Shown here: positions 24,601 through 34,327 of the stretch, piece after piece
Numbering within the stretch: the stretch's first letter is position 1
Layout of the letters: each line of letters starts with the position of its first letter
From: Asterochloris sp. CNOR1
Taxonomy: Eukaryota; Chlorophyta; Trebouxiophyceae; Trebouxiales; Trebouxiaceae
NCBI GenBank assembly: GCA_963969365.1
Contig: OZ017763.1
Location: forward strand, 558,001 to 622,000
Length of the DNA: 64,000 nt
Direction of reading: 5' to 3'
The notes under the pieces: generated by a model
Seen by the model: only the letters and a program-made list of their open reading frames with translations
What the model was told of the DNA's origin: nothing
Database searches by the model: none
Made by a program: the position numbers and the translations under genes

Positions 24601-27600
24601 CACTGCAGGGCGAGCTTGTGGTGGCCGGGGTGTTTGTGCGGGTGTTCAATGAGCAGCCAGCCTTCCCCCTGGCAGATCCTGCTGGTTTCTGCAAGGGGCT
24701 GGTCACATACGTACATGCTGCCACGCGGGCTGAGGCCCAGCAGCAACAGCAACAGCAACAGCAGGAGCACCAAGGGCGTGATGCAGGAGAGGGTAGCCAT
24801 GTTGCTACACCTGAGCAGCAGCAGCAGGTGGGTGATGTCACTTCAGCCGCTCTGCAGTGTGTTGGGCTTGGGCTCAGTCAGGCACCTCACAGTGACAGTT
24901 GATGCCAAGACTCCATGGGCGCCGCCATGTGGTGCTGATGCAGCTGGTCCTGCTGCATGTGCATTGCACAGTGCGCAGGCCCCTCTTGGGCTTGCTGCTG
25001 CATGAGGTTCCTGCTGCCTCTGCAGGCACTGAGGGCTCTGGGGAACCTGTTGGACTTCACACCCAAAGTGGCTGCCCTCCTGGCAGCCAGGCCAGCTGTG
25101 GCACCGCTGCTCAGCTGCCTGGACCCCATCTGCAGGCAAGTGCAGCTGTCCATGCCTTCAGGTTGGATCCTGGCGCCTCCTGCATGCCATGCATGCTGCC
25201 TCAGCTGCGCCGCAGGTGAGTCTCCCAGCTGCTCCTTGCAGTGCTATGTGGGGTGTCCCTGCTTGCTGTATATGCTACCAATACCCTGGGGCAGGCCTTC
25301 ATATCTGTGCAAGCTTTGAGCATGGGCAGACGCCTCTTCGACCCCCAGCTGTATCCTCAGCAACAATGCACCGTGCAGGTGGCAGCACTCCAACCCTGAG
25401 CTGGAGTCAGGAGCAGCACTTCCATCTACAGCGCAGCACGCACAGGCCATTGCAGTGCTGGCACTGGGTGTGCTGACTCGCCTGACCACCCACTCAGGTC
25501 AGGGAGAGGGTTTTCGTGGGGTGCAAGTGATGTGTAATGCATGGCTCAGGCTCCTTGCCTTTCAGAGTTCTGCCGATGCTGCTGGAGTAGTCGGCTGGAG
25601 GCACTGCAGCCAGTATCTCTCTGTCTACTCAGGCATCTGACAAGGAGTGACCTCAAGGCAAGTGGCCACTCCTGCACCACTATTGCTGAGAATGCTGTCC
25701 TTCTGGCTGTGGCAAGTGATGCTGGCAGAGGAGCAAGCCCTGGTGCAAACATATACTGGTCGCGTCAGTAACTTCACATAGGTGCCTGCAGGATGCGCGG
25801 AGGCTCTTGCTGAGTGGCCAGCCCTGCGCAAGGACATGCTGTGAGTCTCATTGAATAAGCATTGGAGCAACATTATGCAGGCATACACACCTGCAGGTAG
25901 TGGACGCTACTCCATTGTCTGCAGGCTGTGAGAGGGCCTTGGCTGCATAGCAATGCCTGCTGCAGTGCCACAGGCTGGTGTACTCCCTCACCTGTGCTTG
26001 CAGCTTCACTGCCTGCAGGCTGTGTCGAGGCCCTGGCTGACAAGCAAGCCCTGCTGCTGTGCCACAGGCTGGTGTCCCCCCTCACCTATGCTTGCAGCTT
26101 CACTGCCTGCAGGCTGTGTCGAGGCCCTGGCTGACAAGCAAGCCCTGCTGCTGTGCCATTGGCTGCTGCTACCCGCAACCTCTGCGTAGAATTCCGCTGC
26201 CTGCAGGCTGTGTGGACGCCCTGGCTGAGGAGCGAGCCCTGCTGCTGTGCCATTGGCTGCTGCACCTCACCATCTCCACAAAGATATCCACTGCATGCAG
26301 GCTGTGTGGAGGCCTTGGCTGAGGAGCGAGCCCTGCTGCTGTGCCACTGGCTGGTCCACCGCCCCCCTGCAGACCCGGCAGCCCTAGGGCTCACTCTCAG
26401 GCTGCTGCACGCGCTGGCCCCCTTCCCAGCTGCAGCTTGGGCTGCTGCAGCCCAGGGCGGCGCGCTGTACCTGCTCACCCTACTGCTGCCGCCTCAGGAG
26501 CTGAGCAGCCAGGAGAAGGTGAGTGTGGGGTGGCTGTCTGGGTTGCAGGGCACTGCTTTAAGGCTATGGCAGGAAGTGGTTGAGCCTAGCGTTTGTGGGC
26601 ATCATGTCCAGCTCGTCAAAACGGTGCAAGGCTGTGAAATTTTTTTGCTGCTATGCTTTGTGGACTCATTTGAACACCCCTACAAGCTGTCTTGCAGGCT
26701 GCCCTGCTGGAAGCACAGACGGCTGCAGCATCTCTGCTGGCACGCTACATGGCTCAGCCTCTGCATGGGCCCCGGGTGGTCCTCTTGGTACAGCGCATGC
26801 TGCCCCCAGGGCTAGTGGCCTCGCTGCAGGTCAGCTGTCATCGACAGAGACTTGGAGTCTCATGTCTGCATTGCTTGTGGCCGGCATTGGCTGCCTTCAG
26901 GACTGGTGTCTCCAGGCAGGTGAGCTGCTGCCCCATGGCTGGTGTTGAGGGCAACGCTGGCGGCTAGCCGCAAGCAGACTCTATACTGGAGCTGCTGCAT
27001 GACTACTGACTGGCAGGCACCTTGAAAACATCCTGGCTTGGCAAACAGCCTGGCGGGGGCTGCAAGTCAATCCTGAATTGCCTTGTACTGACACGCATCT
27101 CAGCAAACAGCCTGACACGGGGTGCAATTGCTACAAATGAGCCTGTGAACCTGATGACGGCAAGGTGCTGGCTGGGGTTCCTGACGCAGCAGCTGCCGCC
27201 CTTCGTTTGGCCTACGAATTGGCCAGACTGCTTGACAGCACCACTGTGGAAACAATGGAGCTGCATGAGCATCACCATGCCCTTGCTGCACTTCCCATGT
27301 GTCTGTCAGCATGCACAGTCTGACACAGCTGCTTCAGGTCTGTACCTGCTTGAGTGCTGCCGTGTCCTGCATGCAGACGGGACCCCCAGATGCAGCAGTG
27401 GCTGCCCTGAGCCAGCCAGCAGAGACGCCTGAACGCATGTGGACTCAGGGCATGATGAGGTCAACCGCTGAGGAGGTGGCTCACATGGCCGGCCAGGCCA
27501 GGGGTGCACAGGTGAGCAGTCAGGAGGGGCCTTGTACCCATTGAGCCCTGTCTTGAATGACTACCATTGTTGTCTGAGTCCGAAAGAGACTTTAGTTGGC

Positions 27601-30600
27601 AGAACACAGCAAACACGCCCCCAGTGTTGAGCACGCCTCTGAATATTGCCAAGGGTTGCAGACAGTTGCACAGGAGAAACCTTTTGCAGTCAGGTTCTGC
27701 CTCCAGACTGCTGCAGATGCCTTCAGCTTGGGATAGAGGTGTGAGCTGTTGGACATCAGCCGCTGCCGGCCCCAACACAGGTGGCCAGGCAGGCACTGAC
27801 CCTGCTTTTCTTGTCCTGCAGGCTGTCAGCCTGCACTGGAGCATATGGCGCAACAAGAAAGTGAAGGCTCACAGCCACTTGGGCAGCCTGACAGTCACAC
27901 CCAATGCACCTGCAGGTGGAAGCAATGGCCCCTGACAAAGATGTGCCTGGTGCTGCACAAGCGTCTCCTCTGCAACTAAGAGTTGCAGGCTCACTACACC
28001 TCTTCAGAATCGCACTACCCCAACTCAGTACATTGTACCACCATAACTACCAACACCTCAGATCTCATCTGACTGCAGGCCCAGGGGCGGCGGGACTGGA
28101 GCCCGCCAGAGGGTTGGCAGGTGGAGCACGAGGGGCTGCAGACTGAGCTCTTCATCGGGGGAGTCTACCTGACCCTGTTCATGAAGAACCCCCAGTTCCC
28201 GCTGCGCAACCCCAAGGCAAGCCTGGAGGATTCAGTGTTGGACAGTACTCAAGCTGTGTGGCACTACTTGAGCCATACTGCTCCGTAATGCACACAGCTG
28301 CGGACAGCACCAGCATGAAGGCAGGTTGGTCCGTCTCACTGCGGCCTGACCTACTATCTGTTGCTGAGATCTGGGTGCCGGCATTCCAAGATGGCCTGCT
28401 GGATGCTTACTGCAAACAACAAGATAGAGCACTGAACCATGCTGCAGGTCCTCCCATGTCTCATGTAACTCCTTGGCCTCCGCAAGCAGCCTTGGATTGC
28501 CTGCAGAATGCATTACTGCAAGCGCCTGCAGCAGAGCACCATGTTGTGCTGCAGTCGAAATTTGTCATGCCTCATGTCGTTTTGGGGCATCTGCAGGCAT
28601 TCTTGGAGGGCCTCCTGGACGCCTACTGCAAGCAACTGCAGCAAGCCGGCAGCAGCCAAACAGCCCCTGCCGGCCTGGCTGTCCTGCTGGCGGCTGCAGC
28701 TGTGGAGCTCCTGAGGGGGCATGGTCTGCTGGCAGACCATGCTGTCAAGCTGGGGTACATGGACAAGCTGGTGAAAGTGCTGGCCGCCCGCGTGCCTGCG
28801 AGACCTGCGGGTGAGGCTGCTTGCTGAAGAGAGCGCCTGCACATTCAGTGCCAGGCATGTGAGTAGTTGAGCAGCCTGTGGCCTGCGCGCCTGCAAAGCC
28901 CCTGCAGAAAGGGAGTGCTGATGCTATGAGTTGCAGCATCCATGTGCCTGCAACCTTTATGCAGATAGTACGTACAGGCGGCAATTCATCATGTGGGAAC
29001 CTGTTCCGTAGAGGCCATCCGCAAGGGTACAGCTCAGGGCATGCCTTGACTGCAATGGGCTGCCCTCGGCTTGACATTTTGCCCACATGTGCAGCACTTG
29101 CTGACATCCTTTCAGTGTCTGGGAATGCAGGGCAGCAGGAGCCTGCAACAGCTGCACCAGACGAGCTTGGTGGTAGCTGCCTGCGCCTGCTCCACCAGCT
29201 GGCAGCTGCAGGACCTGCGGCCGAAGCCATGGCTCGGACAGTGCCCGCAGCAGTGCCTGTGCTGGTGGCTGCCATGGGCTGGGGAGTGGCAGGTGAGGAC
29301 AGAGTATGCTATCTGAGGCTTTACCTTGTCAGAATGGCTGAGTGCAGCAGCACTGCCTTTGTCAGCAATTGGGCCAACGTTGTGACTTGAAGTGCCCTGG
29401 AAAGCATTGTATAGCAGGCGCAAGCAGGGCGACCTGCTGTTGTGTCCAGCGCTGCCAGCATTTGCTCGACTGGCATGCATTTTTTGCGCAACAGCCACCG
29501 CCAGACACGAGCTACTGCACCCGCTGGCTGGTGAGACACTGCAGGCATCGTGACACCCGTATCATGCAGGCACCGCTCTTGCACTAGGGATGCTCAGATG
29601 GCCACAGTTCTATGCAACACAAAATGCTCGTGGGACAATGCAGGACCTCTGCTCATAGTCGAGCCCCACCCTGAGGGGTGCCAGCCCCTACTGCAGAACG
29701 CGCTCTTGCGCTTGAGATGCTGAAAGGGGCACTGTCCATATCAAAATCACTCACAAGATATTGCAGGCCTTCAGCCATCTCTAGACATTTCCATTTTTAA
29801 CTACTGTTTGCTCTTGCAGCAGAAACCCCTCTTGCACTAGAGACGCTCAAGCGGGCACTGTGCTGGACCGTTGATCTTTGAACACAGCGGGCCTGTGCTC
29901 AGCCTGTCTCAATGTGACTGGCGGGCCAGCTCATGCCGCACAGATGGCCCTTTCACCGGACACACTCAACACTCACACTATACCTTGAACACTCACGGGA
30001 AGTTGCAAGCCTCTGTTCACAGGCTACCCCTGCAAATGGTGTATGCTTTTGCTGCAGGCACTGCCCTCGCACTGGAGACCCTGAAGAGAGCCCTGTCGCT
30101 GGACAACCGCTCACGGGACAGCCTGGTGTCGGCAGCCCTGAGCGTGGGGCTGGTGCAGCTGCTGCTACAGAGGCTGGACTGGCGCCAGAAGCAGGCGGGG
30201 GAGGCTACTAGCGAGGTACCACTGCAGCCCTCACACTTTGCTTACTTTTCTGTTGTTACTTCTGGCTATGTTGGCTGCTGTGCCTGCTGCACCTGAACGG
30301 CGGGGACTCAGATGTCTCCCAGATGCGCCTGCAATCAGGCTTGTCAAGCATTGCTTCTAGCATGCACTCCAGCTTCACTGAGCCGGTGGCAGGAGAGGAA
30401 GGGCACGTCTCCTGAGTTTGGACTTTGCTTGGAACCCAGTGAGCCACATGAGGCAGCTTGGATCTGTGTGAGCCATGGGAGGCATCCCTCAGGCGCTGTC
30501 CTCAACCTGCAGGAGCGAGACGAGGCAGTGGAGCGTGTGCTGGCAGTGGAAGTGCTGCACCTGCTGGCGACTGAGGGAGCGCATGGGCAGGTGGTGGCCG

Positions 30601-33105
30601 ACAGGCTGGCAGCCTCAGAGGTTTGGCAGGCCTACCAGGGGCAGCGCCACGATCTGTTCCTGCCGGGAGGGGCCACGCCTCAGGTGAGGAGAAGGGTTGT
30701 GTGCGATGGCTATGGATTGCATGGGCAAGTTGCTGGAGGCCCCCACAGTGGACGATGTGTTGCTGGCAGTGTCTGCGCGGGATGTCATGCAGTCTGGCTT
30801 CACGACCTGTGATTGCCAGGCGCTTTGCCATCTGCCTTGGGGGGGTGAGCTCCGCAGTGTATGGCTGCTTGTGGCATCGCTGGTCTGCTGGGGGCATCGC
30901 CATCAACTGCCGTCGGTTGGCATGGCTGAGGGCCTTATTTGCTCGCGCTTGGCCTGTCAGAAGTGCGATGTAGGTTCTTTGCTGGTGCTTCACAACAGGC
31001 CTCGCACACTGGTTGATATATACATTGAACTGGGTGTCTGCACTGTGGCAGCTGCTGCCCCATCTATGCGGCTGAACATGCATGCACAGGCTGCTCATGG
31101 CTGGACTGCTGCCTGCAGGCCGGGATTGCTGGCCTGTTGATGGGCCCGCAGACGGCCAGGTTTGCCCTGCCAGCCCCTGAGGGTCCCTCCGCAGCTGACC
31201 TGGCTGCCCAGGCATCTGCGACAAGGGTAGCCCGGGGGCCTCCATCTCCAGGTGGGGCCCTTGCTGCCTTGTGGTAAAAAGATATCAGCGACTTGGGTTG
31301 TCGGGAAGCGTCCTGCTGGCTGTCTCCTAACAGCCTGCTTCTCAATCCAAGCTATGCAGTGGCATGCATGTTGAGCAGACTCAAGCCCCCACCCACTGCT
31401 TCCTCGGTGTCAGTCAGGTGGATGCTGCATGCTGCAACGGCTACAGCATGGCCTCAGGTAAGCAGCAGTGATCCTGACAGGTCACTGTATATGCTCTGCA
31501 GGCGCCGCTATCCCTGCAGCACCCCCCAGCACCCGGCAACACATCCAGCAGCTGCAGCAGCACTACACCGCTGCTGCAGCTGCCAAGCCCACGCCAGGCG
31601 CTGGGGCCTCTGCCCAGCCAGCTGCTGCTGGCACCAGCAGTGCTGGTGACGCTGCACATGGGCCGGACGATGTGCATCAGCAGATCTGGCCTCCCTCTGC
31701 AGAGCAGGCTGCTGGCGGCTTGGGGCCCCAGGGAAGCCTGTCCGGGCATCCGGGCCCTCGCCAGGCTGAGGCGGTGCCTGCGCGGGCTGCTCCTGCAGCA
31801 GCTGGCACCTCTGGGGCTGATGGAAGCCTGACAGGGCATACAGGCCAGCAGCAGGCTGAGGCGCCCCCCACACGAGCTGCTGTCCCCACACGAGCTGCCC
31901 ATCCTGGCTCCCCAGCTGTGCAGGAGAGGTCTGGAGGCTCTGCTGCGCCCGTAGCACCTGCCCAGGTGGGGCCCCCTGCTGCAGTAGTGCTTCCAGGTGG
32001 CAGCGCTGCTGCTGGGCTCTCAGCAGCCGCGCAGCAGCAGCAGGGCACTGCTGCTGCTCAGCAACCAGCTGCCCAGCTAGAGTCGTCTACTGCGCAGCAC
32101 CAGTCTGGGAGCACTGCTGCTGCTACGCGAGAGGCTGCTCGGCCCGAGGCGTCTACTGCGCAGCAACAATCTGGGAGCACTGCCACCGGCACTCCATCAG
32201 AAGGTGCTGTACCTGGCTCCCCTGCTGCACATGGAAGGCCCGAATGCAGCGCTGCTGTCCCAGCACCCACTCAGCTAGCCCCAGCATCCGGGCAGGAGGG
32301 GACTGCTGCCGCCCAGCCTGCCTCTGCGGCTGCCCCAGAGCAGCCTCGGGAGGCAGAGGCCGTGCTTGTTGCAGCGCCGACAGCGGCGGTGCAGGCTGGA
32401 GCTGCAAACAGCCCCGCCCGCACCAGTATTGCTGCTGCTGGCACAACCCCACAGGAGGCACAGGCACAGCTTGGCACTTCTATCTCACCTCTTTCCCCTG
32501 TACCTGCTGCACAGCAAGAGGCAGAGGCGCCTCGCCAGGGCGCTCGCAGCTTGTTGCCGTCACAGCAACAAGCTGCAGGCCACTCAGAAGATGCACAGCC
32601 GGCGACTGCTGCAGCGGCTGGCCCTGGCAGGGACACTGGGCCTCTGGGAGAGGCGCAGCTAGCCCCTGCAGAGGGCAGAGGAACGGCTAATAGTCAGTCA
32701 GCTCACACAGAGTCGATTGATGGCAAAGAAGATGGCGATGGTGGTGGCATGGACCGCAAACAGATGGCAACAACACCATCTGCACTACAGCAGGCTCAGT
32801 CAACCCAGCCAGCACCCAGGGCCCTGGCTGAGGAGAATCCTCTGAAGTCATCAGGGGTGAAGTGTGAGCAGCAGCGGTCACCTCCTGCTGCTGCTGCCCC
32901 TAAGGCAGGAAGCAAGTCATCTCTGCCTGCAAGCAGTCCCCGGCAGAGCACAGGTGGCCCTGCAGTGCAGAGCGCAGAAAAGTCCCTGCCTCAAAAGACA
33001 TTGAGTCCAGCCTCGCTGAAGAGGGCATCATCTCAATCTGGCACCCCGCCCCAGAAGACCGACCATCTGGAGAGGCAGCAAACCACATTCAATCCGCTAG
33101 GCTGA
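3623..33105 (+). CDS. GRV2: RME-8/GRV2-type endosomal J-domain protein (DNAJC13 family)
   Basis: Large peripheral endosomal DnaJ protein that recruits Hsc70 for clathrin uncoating and retromer-linked sorting; plant GRV2/KAM2 acts in vacuolar sorting. Fifty exons keep phase from ATG to TGA (3142 aa): 3623-3641, 3731-3963, 4196-4317, 4652-4752, 5187-5393, 5621-5790, 6236-6481, 6681-6906, 7365-7499, 7843-7910, 8139-8222, 8370-8436, 8894-9085, 9682-9898, 10321-10582, 11014-11202, 11838-11981, 12265-12343, 12604-12716, 13481-13645, 13921-14059, 14955-15071, 15557-15763, 16104-16286, 16642-16800, 17175-17338, 18026-18193, 18975-19193, 19877-20074, 20275-20411, 20778-20922, 21205-21414, 21756-21985, 22223-22334, 22681-22848, 23783-23989, 24176-24265, 24585-24827, 25026-25135, 25379-25497, 26301-26518, 26698-26829, 27377-27511, 28079-28216, 28597-28810, 29131-29292, 30058-30215, 30513-30683, 31119-31251, 31502-33105. 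Domains in order: N-terminal PH-like region (SSWRGSYRRIVG), armadillo-like helices, IWN-type motifs (LIWN near 943, LVWTH near 1450, VIWN 1935-1938, RMWT near 2258), GYF-like segment 1229-1282, J domain about 1550-1610 with HPD at 1584-1586, a nine-Gln run in exon 38. Collinear with plant GRV2 (about 2550 aa) up to residue 2608; residues 2609-3142 are an Ala/Gln/Pro/Ser-rich tail. The first exon is tentative, since the frame is open upstream without an earlier ATG. Confidence 0.93.
9519..9681 (+). repeat. Two degenerate upstream copies of the RME-8 exon 14 5' edge
   Basis: Copies start at 9519 and 9599, each right after a CAG; the real exon starts at 9682 (steps 80 and 83 bp). Shared blocks include GGCGCCAG or its variant and a CTGT/CTCT-rich continuation. 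Both copies have diverged and lose the exon's reading frame. Confidence 0.6.
10622..10665 (+). repeat. Degenerate downstream copy of the RME-8 exon 15 3' edge
   Basis: This segment resembles 10548-10592, the last codons of exon 15 plus its donor. It keeps CTCAGCCATGCTCCAG against GTCAGCCGTACTCCAG, while the donor GTCAGC has become ATAAGC and would not function. Confidence 0.5.
11191..11285 (+). repeat. 33-bp tandem units spanning the exon 16 donor of RME-8
   Basis: Three head-to-tail units begin at 11191, 11224 and 11257. The first two contain CCAGTGGACAG followed by GTGAACCACA, so the exon 16 donor (used at 11203) is repeated 33 bp downstream. Using the second donor would insert 11 residues in frame. 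The third unit has lost the GT. Confidence 0.7.
11518..11566 (+). repeat. Second copy of the RME-8 exon 16 3' edge
   Basis: The sequence repeats the end of exon 16 (codons for MLHHLL..ATS.Q) and is followed by GTGAAG, matching the real junction at 11166-11208. It lies about 364 bp downstream inside intron 16. Confidence 0.65.
13193..13480 (+). repeat. Two upstream copies of the RME-8 exon 20 5' edge
   Basis: Copies begin at 13193 and 13371, each after TGCAG and each starting GCAGAGGAGTC; the real exon starts at 13481 with the same bases. Copy 13371 is identical to the exon for the first 21 bases, then diverges in frame. Only the 13481 copy continues into the conserved block ending in RLLLEGV. 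Joining exon 19 directly to 13481 fits the family alignment, so the other two are decoys. Confidence 0.75.
15380..15450 (+). repeat. Upstream copy of the RME-8 exon 23 5' edge
   Basis: A GTGCTGTGCTGCAG acceptor context followed by CCCTGCTGGACTGCACCC repeats the region around 15544-15605 (real acceptor at 15556, then CCCTGCTGGACCGCACCC). The copy contains an in-frame TGA. Confidence 0.5.
18675..18974 (+). repeat. Two upstream copies of the RME-8 exon 28 5' half
   Basis: Copies begin at 18675 (after TGTAG) and 18830 (after TGCAG); the real exon begins at 18975. Steps are 155 and 145 bp. Shared blocks include GCCACCTGCAGC-like, CCCCTCCT, GGAGCTGGCGTC or GGGGCTGGCGTC, and GGGCTGCTGCCT. Both carry indels that break the frame. 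Confidence 0.7.
19265..19510 (+). repeat. Two downstream copies of the RME-8 exon 28 3' half
   Basis: The exon 28 end (GCAGCCATGGTGGAGG through GCTGAGCGCCTTGT then GTGGGG) recurs in decayed form near 19285-19335 and again near 19425-19515. The second keeps AAGCTGGTGTG, AGGAGGGCTGA and a CACGTGGGG donor-like end, but has gained a stop (GTGTGA in place of GTGTGGA). Confidence 0.65.
20275..20922 (+). other. J domain of the RME-8 protein (exons 30-31)
   Basis: Exon 30 (20275-20411) carries helix I (MTEADACQVLGVS) and the start of helix II (EEALKAAYR). After a 366-bp intron, exon 31 (20778-20922) supplies RRLARQHHPDKNP, the catalytic HPD tripeptide (20797-20805) and helix III (DKFLAVQKAYERLQ). 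All elements needed to stimulate an Hsp70 ATPase are present. The junction splits an Arg codon (AG|G). Confidence 0.93.
23459..23700 (+). repeat. Two upstream copies of the RME-8 exon 36 5' edge
   Basis: CTGGCAGCC plus flanks occurs at 23483, 23646 and, in the real exon, 23807 (steps 163 and 161 bp). The middle copy is long and clear: CACCATGCCATGCTGGCAGC against CACCACGCCATGCTGGCAGC in the exon. Confidence 0.7.
25925..26300 (+). repeat. Four 94-bp tandem copies preceding RME-8 exon 41
   Basis: Copies begin at 25925, 26019, 26113 and 26207, and the exon itself begins at 26301: an exact 94-bp period. Each unit begins right after CAG with GCTGTG, followed by a variant of codons for C-V-E-A-L-A-E-E-R-A-L-L-L-C-H. 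Divergence from the exon grows with distance; the 25925 copy is the most decayed. Since 94 is not a multiple of 3, using several copies in series would break the frame; only the last copy runs on into the conserved downstream sequence. Confidence 0.9.
28381..28430 (+). repeat. Upstream copy of the RME-8 exon 45 5' edge
   Basis: GCATTCCAAGATGGCCTGCT followed by GGATGCTTACTGCAAACAAC mirrors the exon 45 start at 28597 (GCATTCTTGGAGGGCCTCCT, then GGACGCCTACTGCAAGCAAC). The offset is 216 bp. The CAG acceptor base context is lost. Confidence 0.7.
29570..29870 (+). repeat. Three upstream copies of the RME-8 exon 47 5' edge
   Basis: Copies begin at about 29570, 29697 and 29820 (steps 127 and 123 bp) and the exon begins at 30058. 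Each follows a CAG and repeats codons for A-L-A-L-E-T-L-K-R-A-L with substitutions. In the first and third, GCACTG for Ala-Leu has become GCACTAG, an in-frame stop. Confidence 0.75.
31732..31865 (+). repeat. 90-bp coding repeat in the RME-8 tail
   Basis: Two units start at about 31732 and 31822, encoding GSLSGHPGPRQAEA and GSLTGHTGQQQAEA. They are in frame inside exon 50 and show the tail grew by internal duplication. Confidence 0.7.
32085..32216 (+). repeat. 66-bp coding repeat in the RME-8 tail
   Basis: GTCTACTGCGCAGCA starts at 32085 and again at 32151, a 66-bp step. The units encode STAQHQSGSTAA and STAQQQSGSTAT in the same frame. Confidence 0.8.
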
Positions 33106-34327
33106 TGTTTTCCCTTTGGACATGGCAGCATGAGTGATTAGACGGCTCACATTCATAATTTCATTGGCCCTATACATACAATGCACATTAAGCTGGTCCT
33201 GATGCAGATGCACCCTCCTGAGTAATGTGACCTTTCAAGCATGTGCAATTGCTGGCTGTCATGCTGCTGCTACAGGCACAGCAGATCACAGGCAAGCTCG
33301 ACAGCCTGCAGTTCCGGTAGAGGTGTGGCAGACAAGTGAAACTCATCTCAGGCACCCAGCAAGTAAGAAGGTCTTGGCTTGCAGCCTCACTTGTGAGGAC
33401 TTTCAGTATCCCAGCTCATCTGGTGGTTGTCAGTGCACAGCAGGCCAGCAATGTCCTGGGCAGGCAGATGTCAAGCTGTCTGGTGTGCCACCAATCAGAG
33501 AAGGCAACCACCAGCTCCGAGTGCGTGTTAAGTGCAGACAGGCAGTTGAAATCCACTTCATCAACAGTCAAACATCAGTGCTTACTTGGTCCTGTTGAGA
33601 GAAGACTCCTGTGTCTTCTAGCTTGGGCAGCTTGGTTGGCCCACTGCTGGACGTTTCTGCCTGCCGTGCCAACTGCTTCGTTCCCCATGCTTCTGGTTGT
33701 CACCATTGGCAGCCTCAGGTGAGAAAACTTTCCTCACACTGCAATGACGATTTGCTTGGGGTCTTGCCCAGAAGGGGAGGAGCAGCTGCCGCCTACTGAC
33801 TCTGTTCTGTTGAACTTCAGGTCTTCTGCAGGACTGTGTGGTTGCAGATCTGGTGAGCAATGCTGCTTACAGTCTTAGTGACTCATCAGCAAGCAAGGGA
33901 GCCCAGTAAATTACAACAGGGGACTGGCAATCAAACGACATGTAATGCACAAGCTTACGTTTCGAAAAGCTAGCACAGCATGGCTCAAGAGCAGATGGTG
34001 ATGGCAGATAACGAAATGGTTGCATGGAACGCAATCAATATTTTGAGCAGGAGAGGGGAGGGTCCGCCTCAGAGAGGGAAACAAGAATATCATGGTATGG
34101 GCAGCTGCCCATGATGTTATCGATTGGGACTCACTGGAGGATGGGTGGCTCTTGCTCTTGCAGTGACCAGCGCATGCCAGATTGAGAGCCAGGGTGCTCA
34201 ATGGCTGCTGATTGGCTAGCCAGGCTCGTGGTGAGCCAAGGCACCTTGCACAGCTCTGTGGTGTCTGCTGGCTGCCAGAAACCTTGGCTAATCAGGCCAG
34301 GTGAGCTGTACAGGCACCCCACAGGGC
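33106..34327. other. Convergent intergenic region between RME-8 and kinase stops
   Basis: The two flanking genes converge here, so this stretch should hold both 3' UTRs. It contains a 123-codon plus-strand open frame (33227-33598) without recognisable features. Base composition is less GC-rich than the neighbouring exons. No RNA gene or repeat was seen. Confidence 0.5.

Noticed and set aside
24738-24766. CAG/CAA run as an expandable microsatellite of note
   Set aside because: Only nine Gln codons, interrupted by CAA, inside a coding exon; ordinary for such proteins.
25925-26300. Regular 94-bp direct repeats resembling a CRISPR or satellite array
   Set aside because: The units are copies of a coding exon edge with its splice acceptor, inside a eukaryotic intron, and have no constant-repeat/variable-spacer layout.
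31441-32467. Long minus-strand open frames rich in Ala, Pro, Cys and Arg
   Set aside because: They are antisense shadows of the Ala/Gln/Pro-rich exon 50 of RME-8, which is supported by phase and by its repeats.
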